DNA from: Tanticharoenia sakaeratensis NBRC 103193
GTDB taxonomy: Bacteria; Pseudomonadota; Alphaproteobacteria; Acetobacterales; Acetobacteraceae
Length of the DNA stretch: 41,793 nt
Direction of reading: 5' to 3'
NCBI RefSeq assembly: GCF_000963885.1
Contig: NZ_BALE01000016.1
Coordinates: 1 to 41,793 of the forward strand
Shown here: positions 27,981 to 39,456 of the stretch, piece by piece
Position numbering within the stretch: the first letter of the stretch is position 1
How the letters are laid out: every line of letters starts with the position of its first letter
The notes under the pieces: model-generated
The model's database searches: none
Told to the model about the DNA's origin: nothing
The model's input: the letters and a program-made list of their open reading frames with translations, nothing else
Made by a program: the position numbers and the translations under genes

Positions 27981-28676
27981 TCAGCGTGCCGGATGGGCAG
28001 TTCTGTCGGTGCGTGCGATCGGCGTCCAGCCGGCATCGCTGCGCCCGAACATCGGGATATGCCCGAGCGCATGAACAAGCTTCGGTGTGGCCGGATCGAC
28101 GGCCGAAAGCGCCGCGTGCCAGTCCCACCCTTCGGTCAGGACGGCGGCAATGCCCACGATTTCGGCGCCGGCCTTCTGCAACAGCCTGTAGGCCGCAACG
28201 ACGGTGTTGCCAGTGTTGAGCACGTCGTCGACCACGACGACGCGACGGCCCTTCACGCGCTCGACCAGAGCCGGATCGAGATAGAGACGCTTGGCCTGGC
28301 CGGGACTCGTGATCGAGACCACGGGTTCGGAGAGGGTTTCGTCGTACCAGAACTTCCGGGAGTGCCCGAGCGCCGTGTAGTCGGCAAAACCCAGCGCGTC
28401 CGCCACGGGGCGCGCGTAGCTCAAGCCCATTGTGGGCACGCCGACGATCGCATCGGGTTCCGCAGCGCGGGCGATCGCGGTCAAACGCTGGGCCAGCCCG
28501 CGCTCGACGGCGAAGCTCGTCTGGTTGGACATCAGCAGCGCGACGGCCATGTCGCCACCCGGCAGCGGCTGCAACGGCAGTTCGAGCCGGCTGCCGTCGT
28601 TCAGGATGACGGCATGCCGGTCGGCAGGCGTCGCGGCGGTATCGTTCGAGGTCAGTGTGACATAATAGGAGTTCAT
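27981..28676 (-). CDS. phosphoribosyltransferase (purine type)
   Basis: A 231-residue type I PRTase. The PRPP-binding motif VVVVDDVLNTGNT (residues 146-158) and VGVPTMGLSYARPVADALGF (79-98) are diagnostic. The overall shape matches proteins annotated as adenine or xanthine phosphoribosyltransferase-like, and the hood region is not enough to name the base. Salvage of purines is the inferred role. It diverges from glutaredoxin 2 with 117 bases between starts, and its 3' end is convergent with the LysR gene. Confidence 0.85.
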   Translation of the reverse strand: MNSYYVTLTSNDTAATPADRHAVILNDGSRLELPLQPLPGGDMAVALLMSNQTSFAVERGLAQRLTAIARAAEPDAIVGVPTMGLSYARPVADALGFADYTALGHSRKFWYDETLSEPVVSITSPGQAKRLYLDPALVERVKGRRVVVVDDVLNTGNTVVAAYRLLQKAGAEIVGIAAVLTEGWDWHAALSAVDPATPKLVHALGHIPMFGRSDAGWTPIARTDRTAHPAR

Positions 28677-28793
28677 GAGGCCGATCGAGCCCCGAACCGT
28701 GCGTTTTGTCCATCCCCTTGTGAGACTGAACGCGGCATCCGGGCCTGCGTTGGCCGTGCACGAACAGGCTTTGTCACAAGGAACACAACCGTC

Positions 28794-29441
28794 ATGAACC
28801 GGACGCTCTACATCTACGATCACTGCCCGTTCTGCGTGAAGGCTGAGATGATTTTCGGGCTCAAGGATGTTCCCGTCACGTTCGAGATCCTGCTCAACGA
28901 CGACGAGGAAGGGCCGAAGCGGATGGTCGGAAAGAAGCTGGTGCCGATCCTGGAAGAAGACGGGCGCTTCATGGGCGAGAGCATGGATATCGTGGCCCAT
29001 ATCGATGCGATCGGCAGCCCGGTCCTGACGGCCCCGGAGAACCCTCAGATCGCGGCCTGGCTGGAACGGTGCGGCAAGATATCCAACCGCCTGTTCCTTC
29101 CGCGGGCCGCCGCAGCGCCGCTGCCGGAGTTCGCGACCACGCGCGCACGCGCCTACTTCATTCGCAACAAGGAAAAATGGGCCGGCGCGTTTTTCGATTT
29201 GTTCGAACAGGGACCGGATCTGATCCGGGAGGTCGATGCCCTGCTGGTGGAACTGGCGCCGATGATCCAGTCGCCCGAGGCCGTGAACGGAACGCTTTCG
29301 ACCGATGATTTGCATCTGTTCGCGCAGCTCCGCAGCCTGACGATCGTTGCAGGCCTCACGTTCCCGGGCCCGGTCGATGCCTATGTCCGCCGGATGGCGG
29401 AGCGGGCGAAGATCGATCTTCTGGACCAGGTGGCCGCCTGA
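28794..29441 (+). CDS. grxB: glutaredoxin 2
   Basis: A 215-residue GST-like glutaredoxin. The thioredoxin-fold N-terminal domain has the redox motif C-P-F-C (YDHCPFCVKAEM) and VPILEEDGRFMGESMDIVAHID; the helical C-terminal domain covers about 85-215 (STDDLHLFAQLRSLTIVAGLTFP). It reduces disulfides using glutathione. The ATG at 28794 follows AAGGA. A GC-rich hairpin (29453-29470) lies between it and convergent dnaE2, possibly terminating both. Confidence 0.92.
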   Translation: MNRTLYIYDHCPFCVKAEMIFGLKDVPVTFEILLNDDEEGPKRMVGKKLVPILEEDGRFMGESMDIVAHIDAIGSPVLTAPENPQIAAWLERCGKISNRLFLPRAAAAPLPEFATTRARAYFIRNKEKWAGAFFDLFEQGPDLIREVDALLVELAPMIQSPEAVNGTLSTDDLHLFAQLRSLTIVAGLTFPGPVDAYVRRMAERAKIDLLDQVAA

Positions 29442-29470
29442 GGTTCGCGCGGCGCCGCATTGTCGCGGCG

Positions 29471-32400
29471 TCAGTGAAAGTTCCGAGACCGGATCGCGCG
29501 TGCGGTCCAGTCCGGATCGGCCTGTGCATCGCGCCGTTCGACACGCCCGCCGTCAAGGTCGCGATTGCCGACATCGGCCAGCAGAGGGGACAGATCCTCC
29601 AGCGTGCGTACGACGAGATGGACGACACGGCCTTCGCGCTGGATCCGTCCCCGGGCCGCCATCATGGTGGCCGACAGGATGATGCGGCGGAAGGTCTCGA
29701 ACAGGTCCGGCCAGACCACGAGATTGGCGGTCCCGGTCTCGTCTTCCAGCGTGATGAAACACACGCCGTCGCCTGAGCCAGGACGCTGACGCACGAGCAC
29801 GACACCTGCCGTTTGCGCCCAGCGCCCGTCGCGCCCTGCCATGACATCCGCGCAGGACAGAATGTCGCGGCAGGCCAGATCCGGCCGCAGGAAGGCGACC
29901 GGATGGCCGCGCAGGCTGAGGCCCACATGATCATAGTCCCGCACGACCTCTGCACCGTCCCGCATGGGCGCCAGATCGACCGCGGGTTCGATGATTTCCC
30001 GCGCGGCGTCGGCTGCGGCGAACAGCGGCAGGGGCGCATCACGTTGCGCCCGGATGGCCCAGAGCGCTGCACGACGCACAAGGCCGAAAGCAGACTGGAA
30101 CGCATCCGCCTCGGCCAGCCGGACCAGAGCCTCGACGGGAACCACCCCGCGCATCTTCAGGTCGTCCATATCCGCGAAAGATCGTGCATCCCGCGAGACG
30201 ATCAGACGGGCCGCATCCGTCTCCGACAGCCCCTTGACGAGACTCATGCCCAAGCGCACGGCATGGTGGTGGCCCCCGGGTTCGAGCGTGCTGTCCCATC
30301 GGGAAGCCACGATGCAGATCGGACGCACCACCACCCCGTGATCACGCGCATCCCGGACGAGCTGGGCAGGCGAATAGAAACCCATGGGCTGGGAGTTCAG
30401 CAGGGCCGCCAGAAACACGTCGGGATAATGGCATTTCAGCCAGGATGATATGTAGGCGAGGATGGCGAAACTGGCCGCATGGCTCTCGGGAAATCCATAG
30501 CTCCCGAATCCCTCGAGCTGTTTGTAGATCCGCATCGCAAAGTCCGGAGAATAGCCGCGGTCAGCCATTCCCTCGACCAGCTTGTGCCGAAAGCGCTCGA
30601 TCGTGCCGGTGTTCTTGAACGTGGCCATCGCACGCCGGAGCTGATCGGCCTCGGACGCGCTGAAACCGGCGCAGACCATGGCGACACGCATTGCCTGTTC
30701 CTGAAACAGCGGAACGCCGAGCGTCTTCCTCAGGACCTTCCAAAGGTCCTCCGTCGGGTACTCGGGTTTTTCCAGCCCTTCGCGTCGCCGCAGATAGGGA
30801 TGCACCATGTCACCCTGGATCGGTCCCGGACGAACGATTGCGATCTCGATCGTCAGATCGTAGAGATTTTCTGGCTTCAGCCGTGGCAGCATCGACATCT
30901 GTGCACGGCTCTCGATCTGGAACACGCCGACCGTGTCGGCACGCCGGATCATTTCATAAGTCGGCTCATCATCCTGTTCGATCGTGCTCAGCGTGTGCGT
31001 GATGCCCTTGTGGACCTGCAGCAGATCGAGGCCGCGCCGCAGACAGGTCAGCATACCGAGGGCCAGGCAATCGACCTTCATGAATTTCAGGACGTCGATA
31101 TCGTCCTTGTCCCATTCGATGATCTGACGATTGTCCATTGCGGCCGGCTCGACCGGGACAAGCTCGTCCAGACGGTCATGTGTCAGCACGAAGCCGCCCG
31201 GATGCTGCGAGAGATGGCGCGGTGCGCCGAGCAACGATTGCGCAAGCTGGAGCGTGAGCCGGATCCGCCGGTCGGACAGATCGACGCCCTCGCCCTCGAA
31301 CTGGTCCGGGGTCGTGTTCCGCGACCACTGGGAAATTCCGGCCGACAGATGCCGGATCACGTCCTCCGTCAGGCCCAGCGCCTTGCCGACATCGCGCAAT
31401 GCGCCCCGGGCCCGATAACGGGAGACGACGGCCGTCAGGGCCGCCCGCTCGCGGCCATAGTGACGATAGACCCACTGAATGATTTCCTCGCGGCGCTCAT
31501 GCTCGAAATCGACGTCGATGTCCGGCGGCTCGCGCCGTTCCTCCGAGACGAACCGCTCGAACAACATGTCATTGTGCGCGGGATCGATCGCGGTGATGCC
31601 CAGCACGTAGCAGACAGCGGAGTTTGCTGCCGATCCGCGTCCCTGGCAGAGGATCTGCTGACTTTTCGCATACGCCACGATGCTGTGCACCGTCAGGAAA
31701 TAGGGCGCGTAGTCCATGCGCCCGATCAGTTGCAGCTCCTCTTCGAGCGTGCTGCGCACCTTGTCGGGAATGCAATCCGGGTAGCGCTCCCCTGCTCCGG
31801 CCCAGGTAAGAGCTTCCAGCCGCTGCTGCGGGGTCATGCCGGGTTCGGTCACTTCGTCCGGATACTGATAGGCGAGATCGTCGAGGCTGAAGCGGCATCG
31901 GGCGACGATTTCCTGCGTGCGCGAGAGCGCTTCAGGATAGCGCGCAAAGAGACGCGCCATTTCAGCAGGCGGCTTCAGATAGCGATCAGCATGGCGTTCG
32001 CGCAGATAACCCGCATGATCGATGACGACGTTATGGCGAATGCAGGTGACGACATCCTGCAGGATCCGACGTTCATGGTCGTGATACAGAACGTCGTTGG
32101 TCACGACAGTCGGCACCTGCGCGCGATGCGCGGCGATACCGAGCTCATGCAGACGCAACTGGTCGTTCGGACGGCGGCGCAGCGTCAGCGCCAGATAGGC
32201 ACGGTCCCGGAAAACATTACTGAACTCATCAATAAATGTTCCAAGCGCATCGTCGGCTGTATCGGGCAGAAGAACGGCTATCAATCCGTCCGACCAGTCC
32301 ATGACATCCTGCCATCCCAGTCGACATTGCCCCTTCCCGCCCCGCGACTTGCCAAGGGTCAGCAGACGGCACAGCCGGCCATAGGCCGCGCGATCGGTCG

Positions 32401-32641
32401 GATAAAGCAGAAGGGGCGGAAAATCGACCGGATCGATCCGTGCGCCGATGACGAGCCGCACACCGGTGGCCTTCGCGGCTACATGGGCGCGGACGACCCC
32501 GGCCAGCGAATGCCGATCCGCAAGGCCAAGCGCGGAGATGCCAAGTGCCTGCGCCTGCACGAACAGTTCGTCGCAGGACGACGCACCGCGCAGGAACGAA
32601 AAATAGCTCGTCACCTGCAATTCGGCATACGGCGCGCTCAT
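29471..32641 (-). CDS. dnaE2: error-prone DNA polymerase (second DNA polymerase III alpha)
   Basis: The 1056-residue polymerase performs translesion synthesis with ImuA and ImuB during the SOS response. An N-terminal PHP domain ([14 protein letters not shown], about 40-53) precedes the polymerase domain with [18 protein letters not shown] (333-350) and the catalytic acidic motif [12 protein letters not shown] (D374, D376, D378). [14 protein letters not shown] and [15 protein letters not shown] surround it, and an OB-fold near the C-terminus reads [23 protein letters not shown]. The start [22 protein letters not shown] overlaps the imuB stop by four bases, so the two are coupled. It is shorter than replicative DnaE1, as expected for DnaE2. 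Confidence 0.96.
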   Translation of the reverse strand: MSAPYAELQVTSYFSFLRGASSCDELFVQAQALGISALGLADRHSLAGVVRAHVAAKATGVRLVIGARIDPVDFPPLLLYPTDRAAYGRLCRLLTLGKSRGGKGQCRLGWQDVMDWSDGLIAVLLPDTADDALGTFIDEFSNVFRDRAYLALTLRRRPNDQLRLHELGIAAHRAQVPTVVTNDVLYHDHERRILQDVVTCIRHNVVIDHAGYLRERHADRYLKPPAEMARLFARYPEALSRTQEIVARCRFSLDDLAYQYPDEVTEPGMTPQQRLEALTWAGAGERYPDCIPDKVRSTLEEELQLIGRMDYAPYFLTVHSIVAYAKSQQILCQGRGSAANSAVCYVLGITAIDPAHNDMLFERFVSEERREPPDIDVDFEHERREEIIQWVYRHYGRERAALTAVVSRYRARGALRDVGKALGLTEDVIRHLSAGISQWSRNTTPDQFEGEGVDLSDRRIRLTLQLAQSLLGAPRHLSQHPGGFVLTHDRLDELVPVEPAAMDNRQIIEWDKDDIDVLKFMKVDCLALGMLTCLRRGLDLLQVHKGITHTLSTIEQDDEPTYEMIRRADTVGVFQIESRAQMSMLPRLKPENLYDLTIEIAIVRPGPIQGDMVHPYLRRREGLEKPEYPTEDLWKVLRKTLGVPLFQEQAMRVAMVCAGFSASEADQLRRAMATFKNTGTIERFRHKLVEGMADRGYSPDFAMRIYKQLEGFGSYGFPESHAASFAILAYISSWLKCHYPDVFLAALLNSQPMGFYSPAQLVRDARDHGVVVRPICIVASRWDSTLEPGGHHHAVRLGMSLVKGLSETDAARLIVSRDARSFADMDDLKMRGVVPVEALVRLAEADAFQSAFGLVRRAALWAIRAQRDAPLPLFAAADAAREIIEPAVDLAPMRDGAEVVRDYDHVGLSLRGHPVAFLRPDLACRDILSCADVMAGRDGRWAQTAGVVLVRQRPGSGDGVCFITLEDETGTANLVVWPDLFETFRRIILSATMMAARGRIQREGRVVHLVVRTLEDLSPLLADVGNRDLDGGRVERRDAQADPDWTARAIRSRNFH

Positions 32642-34176
32642 CCGAACAGCCCGTGCAGGAACCAGCCCTGCCCGCCGGTTTCGGGATGCTCGCCGTCGCC
32701 CTCGCGAAAAACCCAGAAGCGGGCGCCAGATGTATCCTCCACCCGGAAATAATCGCGTGCGGCCGTCTGCTCGTCCGCATCGCGCCACCATTCGCCGAAA
32801 ACCCGCTCCGGCCCATCCGCACGCGCCACGTGATGGCGCATACCGCGCCAGATGAAGAAAAGGGGCGGATGATCGGGCAGTGCTGCCATGGCCCTTATCG
32901 CTTCGGGCCGGGGCAACAGGCGGATCGGGCGTGGCCATGCCTGCAGGGCAGGAAGGTCCGGGCTCTCTTCGGATGCCAGCGGTGCGACCTGCCGGGTCGC
33001 ACGTTCGGGAATATCGCTTTCAATGGCAGCAACACGATGCAGCGCGCGGGCCCCGAGACGATTGGACAGCACGTCGATCAGGCCGGACAGATCGGGCGTT
33101 TCGTCCTCGATCAGGGATGAGACGCGCTGACGCGGATCAATCGGTTCGACACGGATGGCAGTCAGGACCATGCGTTCGATCCCGAAACCGGGTTCTATCG
33201 TCTCGATCCTATCACACAGGAGGCGCGTCAGACGCACCCGGTCGCGCGACGGGCGCGCGGTTGCAACCGCAATAGTCTGCGCATGTCGATCCACACGATG
33301 GGCGATCAGATCGAGATCGCGCGCGCCCACAGCCGCCCTGTCCAGAGAATCGCAGACCCGCGCAACAAGGATTGCGATCTGACGCGCAATCGTCTCCGCG
33401 CTGCCGATCGGTTCGGCAAAAGTGAGAATGGCCGCAATCGGTTCCGGAGGCCGCACCGGAATGATCGGTTCCTCGATCCGGCCATAGAGCTGGTCGAGCC
33501 TGCGGGCGACATCGGGACCAAAACGCAAGGTGAGCGGTGCCCGTGGCGTCGCCGCCAGCGGGCCGATCCGATCGAAGCCCAGCATCCGGAGCGACTGCAC
33601 GGTGCCGGATGCAAGCCGCAGGGCCGCAACCGGCAGATCGGCAACATGGGCGGCCGTCTCATGCGGCGGAACGATGATGCGCCGGGCGTGTCCATAACGG
33701 GCCAGTGCATGGGCTGCGCCCAGACTGGGCGCCAAAGCCACGCGCAGGGTCAGTCCGGCATTGGTCAGGCGTTGGGCCAGGGTCTCCAGCATGGCCGTCT
33801 CGCCGCCATGAAGATGATCCGCGCCGGTGGTGTCGAGCACGATGCCATCCGGCGGATCGGGGGCCACCATCGGCGCCACACGGGCCTGAAGCCAGCGCGC
33901 GAGCTTGTCCAGTCCGGCACGGTCGGCCTCGGGTGCGGCATCGAGGATCATCAATCCGGCATGCAGCGCGCGCGCCTTGGCAACTGGCGTTCCCGGCTCG
34001 AGCCCCATGCGCCGCGCGGCCTGATCGACCGCCAGCACACAGCGCCGCTGGCCCAGCGTGCCGGCCAGCGCCAGCGGTTGGTCAGGCGCGGGCGCGCCAG
34101 CCGCCCGACGCAACCGGTCTGTCGCCCAGAACGGCAGGTAGAGCGAGGCGACACGGCGCGAGCCGTCCCCGGTCAT
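32638..34176 (-). CDS. imuB: ImuB, catalytically inactive Y-family polymerase-like protein
   Basis: A 512-residue scaffold subunit of the SOS mutasome that links DnaE2 to ImuA and the sliding clamp. The N-terminus [17 protein letters not shown], then [28 protein letters not shown], and [16 protein letters not shown] correspond to Y-family fold segments in which the usual catalytic acidic residues are not conserved. Later blocks are [25 protein letters not shown] (helix-hairpin-helix) and the C-terminal [34 protein letters not shown] 34176 is used; ATG 34191 is also possible. Either gives an unusual overlap of about 95-110 bases with imuA in another frame. Any later start would remove the conserved LYLPFW segment. 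Confidence 0.92.
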   Translation of the reverse strand: MTGDGSRRVASLYLPFWATDRLRRAAGAPAPDQPLALAGTLGQRRCVLAVDQAARRMGLEPGTPVAKARALHAGLMILDAAPEADRAGLDKLARWLQARVAPMVAPDPPDGIVLDTTGADHLHGGETAMLETLAQRLTNAGLTLRVALAPSLGAAHALARYGHARRIIVPPHETAAHVADLPVAALRLASGTVQSLRMLGFDRIGPLAATPRAPLTLRFGPDVARRLDQLYGRIEEPIIPVRPPEPIAAILTFAEPIGSAETIARQIAILVARVCDSLDRAAVGARDLDLIAHRVDRHAQTIAVATARPSRDRVRLTRLLCDRIETIEPGFGIERMVLTAIRVEPIDPRQRVSSLIEDETPDLSGLIDVLSNRLGARALHRVAAIESDIPERATRQVAPLASEESPDLPALQAWPRPIRLLPRPEAIRAMAALPDHPPLFFIWRGMRHHVARADGPERVFGEWWRDADEQTAARDYFRVEDTSGARFWVFREGDGEHPETGGQGWFLHGLFG

Positions 34177-34843
34177 CGCAGGCCTCCACATAGAAATCGG
34201 CGGGCATGCCGCCACGACATCGTAAAAGTTCGAGATGCCAGCGCGCACGACCGACACCCGGCACCGGCAGGGCGACCGACGGCAGGCTGGCGATGCGCCA
34301 GCGGGTGACACACGCATTGGGCTGGCCGAACTCTGCGGCCCGCCCCCCGCGCCGGACCGCGATCGCCAGGCTGCCGGTGGCCTCGGCTGCGAGATGCAGG
34401 CGGCGCGAGGCCGTCATCGGCAGGCGCTCGGTCTCGGCGATCACGGCCCCCAGCGCCCCATGTCGCAAACCCTCCTCGAAACAGGCCAGAATGTCGCGCT
34501 CGGTATGGGCTGCGACATAGACGACGCGCCGGTCGGCAAGCCCCGACTGCCGGAGACCGGGCGCGTAGAGATCACGATCCTTGAGAATCCACAGGACGCT
34601 GCCCTTCGTGCGGGCGGCGATACCGGCGGCGAAACGTGTGCAGGCAGCACCATGCACGGCATCGAAGCCGCTGCCTGCGACTTCGTGCAGCGCGCCGAGC
34701 GCCAGGCCGCCACCGGGCAGATGGGCATCGATTTCGTCCATACCGAACGGCAGGACTGCACGCGACGGACCCGCGACACCCTCGATACGGGCGATCTGTG
34801 CCCGGAGGGCATTTATCGCATCTCGGGAGCGGGTCTGGGTCAT
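34082..34843 (-). CDS. imuA: ImuA, SOS mutasome accessory protein
   Basis: A 253-residue RecA-like accessory protein required with ImuB and DnaE2 for induced mutagenesis. It reads PFGMDEIDAHLPGGGLALGALHEVAG at the N-terminus, then VLWILKDRDLYAPGL, VVYVAAHTERDILACFEEGLRHGALGAVIAE and TASRRLHLAAEATGSLAIAVR, and near the end [24 protein letters not shown] with a Leu/Ala-Pro tail, matching alphaproteobacterial ImuA. The gene is first in imuA-imuB-dnaE2 and is preceded 23 bases upstream by a LexA box. The last ~95 bases also encode the N-terminus of ImuB. Confidence 0.92.
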   Translation of the reverse strand: MTQTRSRDAINALRAQIARIEGVAGPSRAVLPFGMDEIDAHLPGGGLALGALHEVAGSGFDAVHGAACTRFAAGIAARTKGSVLWILKDRDLYAPGLRQSGLADRRVVYVAAHTERDILACFEEGLRHGALGAVIAETERLPMTASRRLHLAAEATGSLAIAVRRGGRAAEFGQPNACVTRWRIASLPSVALPVPGVGRARWHLELLRCRGGMPADFYVEACDDRGRLAPCRLALPAVLGDRPVASGGWRARA

Positions 34844-34866
34844 GGCGAATCTCGGACGGACATTGT

Positions 34867-34881
34867 GTTCTCTTTATGTTC
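34867..34881 (-). promoter_or_regulatory. LexA (SOS) operator upstream of imuA
   Basis: GTTC (34867-34870), seven bases TCTTTAT, GTTC (34878-34881) form the direct repeat GTTC-N7-GTTC known as the alphaproteobacterial LexA box. On the transcribed strand it reads GAAC-N7-GAAC, 23 bases upstream of the imuA start codon. It would repress the imuA-imuB-dnaE2 operon until DNA damage. Both half sites are exact. Confidence 0.88.
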
Positions 34882-34952
34882 TTCTCTCGAAGCGCAAGTC
34901 AATGCCTCATGCGCCGCGGTTGACATCGCGCCGCCAAGCGCGGAAGGTCCAC

Positions 34953-36992
<2,040 letters not shown>

Positions 36993-37043
36993 TCAAAGTA
37001 AGTCGCAGACATGGTTTTTTAAGAATTTACAATACGAATTTGT

Positions 37044-37080
37044 GAGGTCCGCCCCGATAGGCAACATTGGGGCGGACCTC
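37044..37080 (+). terminator. 12-bp inverted repeat between thiC and the GH32 gene
   Basis: GAGGTCCGCCCC (37044-37055) pairs perfectly with GGGGCGGACCTC (37069-37080) around a 13-base loop. It lies about 50 bases past the thiC stop and 70 bases before the GH32 gene. No T-run follows, though a T-run (TTTTTT, near 37015) precedes it. It is probably the thiC transcription end structure. Confidence 0.6.
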
Positions 37081-37148
37081 TATAAGTCCCTGCGCCCGAT
37101 CCGGCGCGAACAATCCGCCTCCCCGATCGGGAACGGAGCATTCCATCC

Positions 37149-39272
37149 ATGAAACGCCAACTCGTTCTCGAGGCGGCATTGGTTCTCCTGCTGTCAACTG
37201 GCTGCGGAGTTACCGCAGCGCGTCCGGCATTTGCCGCATCGCAGGATACGCCGGAATTCCGGCCCCAATACCATTTCACGCCCCCGCAACACTGGATGAA
37301 CGACCCGAACGGCCTCTTGTATGACAAGGGATCATTCAACCTTTTCTACCAATACAACCCCCTGGGAGACGTGGCCGCGAACCAGTCCTGGGGTCATGCC
37401 ACGTCACGCGATCTGCTGTCCTGGCAGGACCTGCCACTCGCAATTCCCTATATCAAGCTTCTCGACGGCACGCCGACGGACCTGATCTTCTCCGGCAGCG
37501 CCGTGCGCGATGCGGGAGATACCAGCGGCTTCGGACATGGCTGACGCGTGCCGCTGGTTGCGATCTATGCCGATAATTACACGGTCGATCAGGTTCTGCC
37601 GAACGGAGTTTCCATCAAGGCCGGGACGCAGGCACAGTCGATTGCCTACAGCCTCGACAACAGGCTGACCTGGACGCAATACACAGGCAACCCCGTGATC
37701 GCGGCTCCGCCGCCGCCGTATGCCGACCAGTACACGGCTTTTCGCGATCCAAAGGTGTTCTGGTATGAGCCGCAACACAAATGGATCATGGTTGCGGTAT
37801 TGTCGAACATCCACAAGGCGGTGTTCTATTCGTCCCCCGACCTGAAGCACTGGACCTATCTCAGCGAATTCGGCCCGGTGAACGCCCAGTTCGGGGCATG
37901 GGAATGTCCGGACCTGTTCCCGCTGCGCGTGGACGAGTTCGGCCCCGAGAAATGGGTGCTGATGATCGGCATCAATCCCGGCGGCTATACCGCGGGTTCT
38001 GCCGATCAATACGTCGTGGGCAGTTTCGACGGGACGCGCTTTACCGCCGATGCCGCGTCGATCTACGATACGAACGTGCCGCCGGGCAGCACGCCCCTGA
38101 TCGATCTTGCCCACATCAGCCACTATGCCGATGCCGGCTGGACCGGAACGGGCGCCTTTCAGGGTGCAGGCCCTGCGCAAGGTCCTTATGACGGCTCCCA
38201 GGCCACGGGCTTCATCGACACGTATCTCACTGGCGACACCGCCAAGGGCATCCTGACCTCGCCACTCTTCCGCATCTCCCATCCCTTCATCGCCTTCCAG
38301 ATCGGCGGCGGATACCATCCCTACGATCCCAGGACATGGCATGGTACGGCCGATACCGAGACGGCGATCAACCTCCTCGTGGACGGAAAGGTCGTCGCGT
38401 CCACCACGGGCAACGGCCTGGGTTCGCTTGCCTGGCGTTCCTGGAATGTCCGTGCGCTGATCGGCAAGCAGGCACAGATCGAGGTCGTGGATGCCAACGA
38501 CGGCACCACGGGGTGGGGACACCTGATCGTCGGGCCGATCGTGACATCCGATCAGGAGAAGCGCGACGCGAACTGGGTCGATTACGGCCCGGATTTCTAT
38601 GCTGCCGTGACATGGAACGGCCTGCCTGACCCGTGGCGCGTCGCAATCGGCTGGATGAACAACTGGAATTACGGGCAGACCATTCCGACCAGCCCGTGGC
38701 GCGGCCAGATGAGCGTCCCCCGTCGCTTCCAGCTTCGTACGTTCAACAACGAGGTTCGCCTCGTGCAAAGCCCTGTGCCCACGCTCGCCAATCACTACGG
38801 GCACCCGTTCCAGGGTCTTGCCACCGACGCGCCGGTTTCCGGAACATCCCAAGGCGCGCTGGGCAACGTCCATGGCGATTCCTTCGATCTCTGGCTTGAT
38901 TTCGTGCCGCGCAATGCCGCGCAGTTCGGTGTCATGCTGCGAACGGGCACCAGCGGCGATGCAACCCGCATCGGCTACGACACGCGGACTGCAAGTCTCT
39001 TCATTGACCGCGAACAATCCGGACAGGTGGATTTCAATCCAGGGTTCCCGGGCATCTATACCGCGCCCCTCCTGCCTGACCGGGACGGCCATGTCCGTTT
39101 CCGCATTCTGGTGGATCGTTCTTCGGTCGAGGCGTTCGGCGGCACGGGTCAGACGGCGCTGAGCGCGCTGATCTTCCCTTCGGCCACTGATCTGGGGGCA
39201 GCTGCCTTCAGCGTAGGGGGCACGGCAGTCCTTCACAGTGCCTGGGCCGCGCCGGTCATCGGCAAACCCTGA
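37149..39272 (+). pseudogene. GH32 fructan hydrolase (levanase/exo-inulinase type) with in-frame TGA
   Basis: The frame opens at ATG 37149 and is interrupted by a single TGA at codon 132 (37542-37544), then continues in the same frame to 39272 (708 codons in all). The N-terminus is a signal peptide, with a possible lipobox STGC before AFA-ASQ. Catalytic features are split by the stop: the nucleophile motif WMNDPNG (Asp52) is before it; the FRDP transition-state motif (RDP at 199-201) and the acid/base WECPDLF (Glu252) are after it. GH32 enzymes release fructose from levan, inulin or sucrose. An inserted sandwich-like segment (about 325-445, IGGGYHPYD to GWGHLIVGP) and a C-terminal beta-sandwich (SRGQ, VDRSSVEAFGGTG) follow. 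The stop is followed by C, a leaky context, so low readthrough is possible. A restart at GTG 37548 would lack the nucleophile. A sequencing error cannot be excluded. Confidence 0.85.
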
Positions 39273-39293
39273 GCGCCTGAGGACACTGCGTCT

Positions 39294-39332
39294 GACGGAA
39301 TCGCGCTTCACCAGCGAGGTTCCGTCTTTCTC
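39294..39332 (+). terminator. rho-independent terminator after the GH32 gene
   Basis: GACGGAATCGC (39294-39304) pairs with GCGA-GG-TTCCGTC (39314-39326; two-base bulge), and the stem is followed by TTTCTC. It lies just past the GH32 stop. The strand matches that gene. Remaining sequence to 39456 shows no gene. Confidence 0.7.
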
Positions 39333-39456
39333 CGCCAGCCATCCCCCTGCTTCACGATCGTGTGAAGTGTCGCGCTTTACCGCGCGCCCTGCCGAACAGT
39401 GGCGACGGCCTTGACGTTGGCCGAGGCAATCGCATCGATCGGAAGAGGCGCGCGCC

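Noticed and set aside
29453-29470. Hairpin CGCCGC/GCGGCG between grxB and dnaE2 as a terminator
   Set aside because: Only six pairs with no T-run; noted as possible but not supported enough to list as a feature.
30479-32752. 757-codon plus-strand open frame opposite dnaE2
   Set aside because: Antisense shadow caused by high GC at third positions; no family resemblance and dnaE2 is unambiguous.
37542-37544. Selenocysteine at the in-frame TGA of the GH32 gene
   Set aside because: GH32 enzymes have no redox residue at this site, and no bacterial SECIS-like hairpin is evident right after the codon; mutation or error is simpler.
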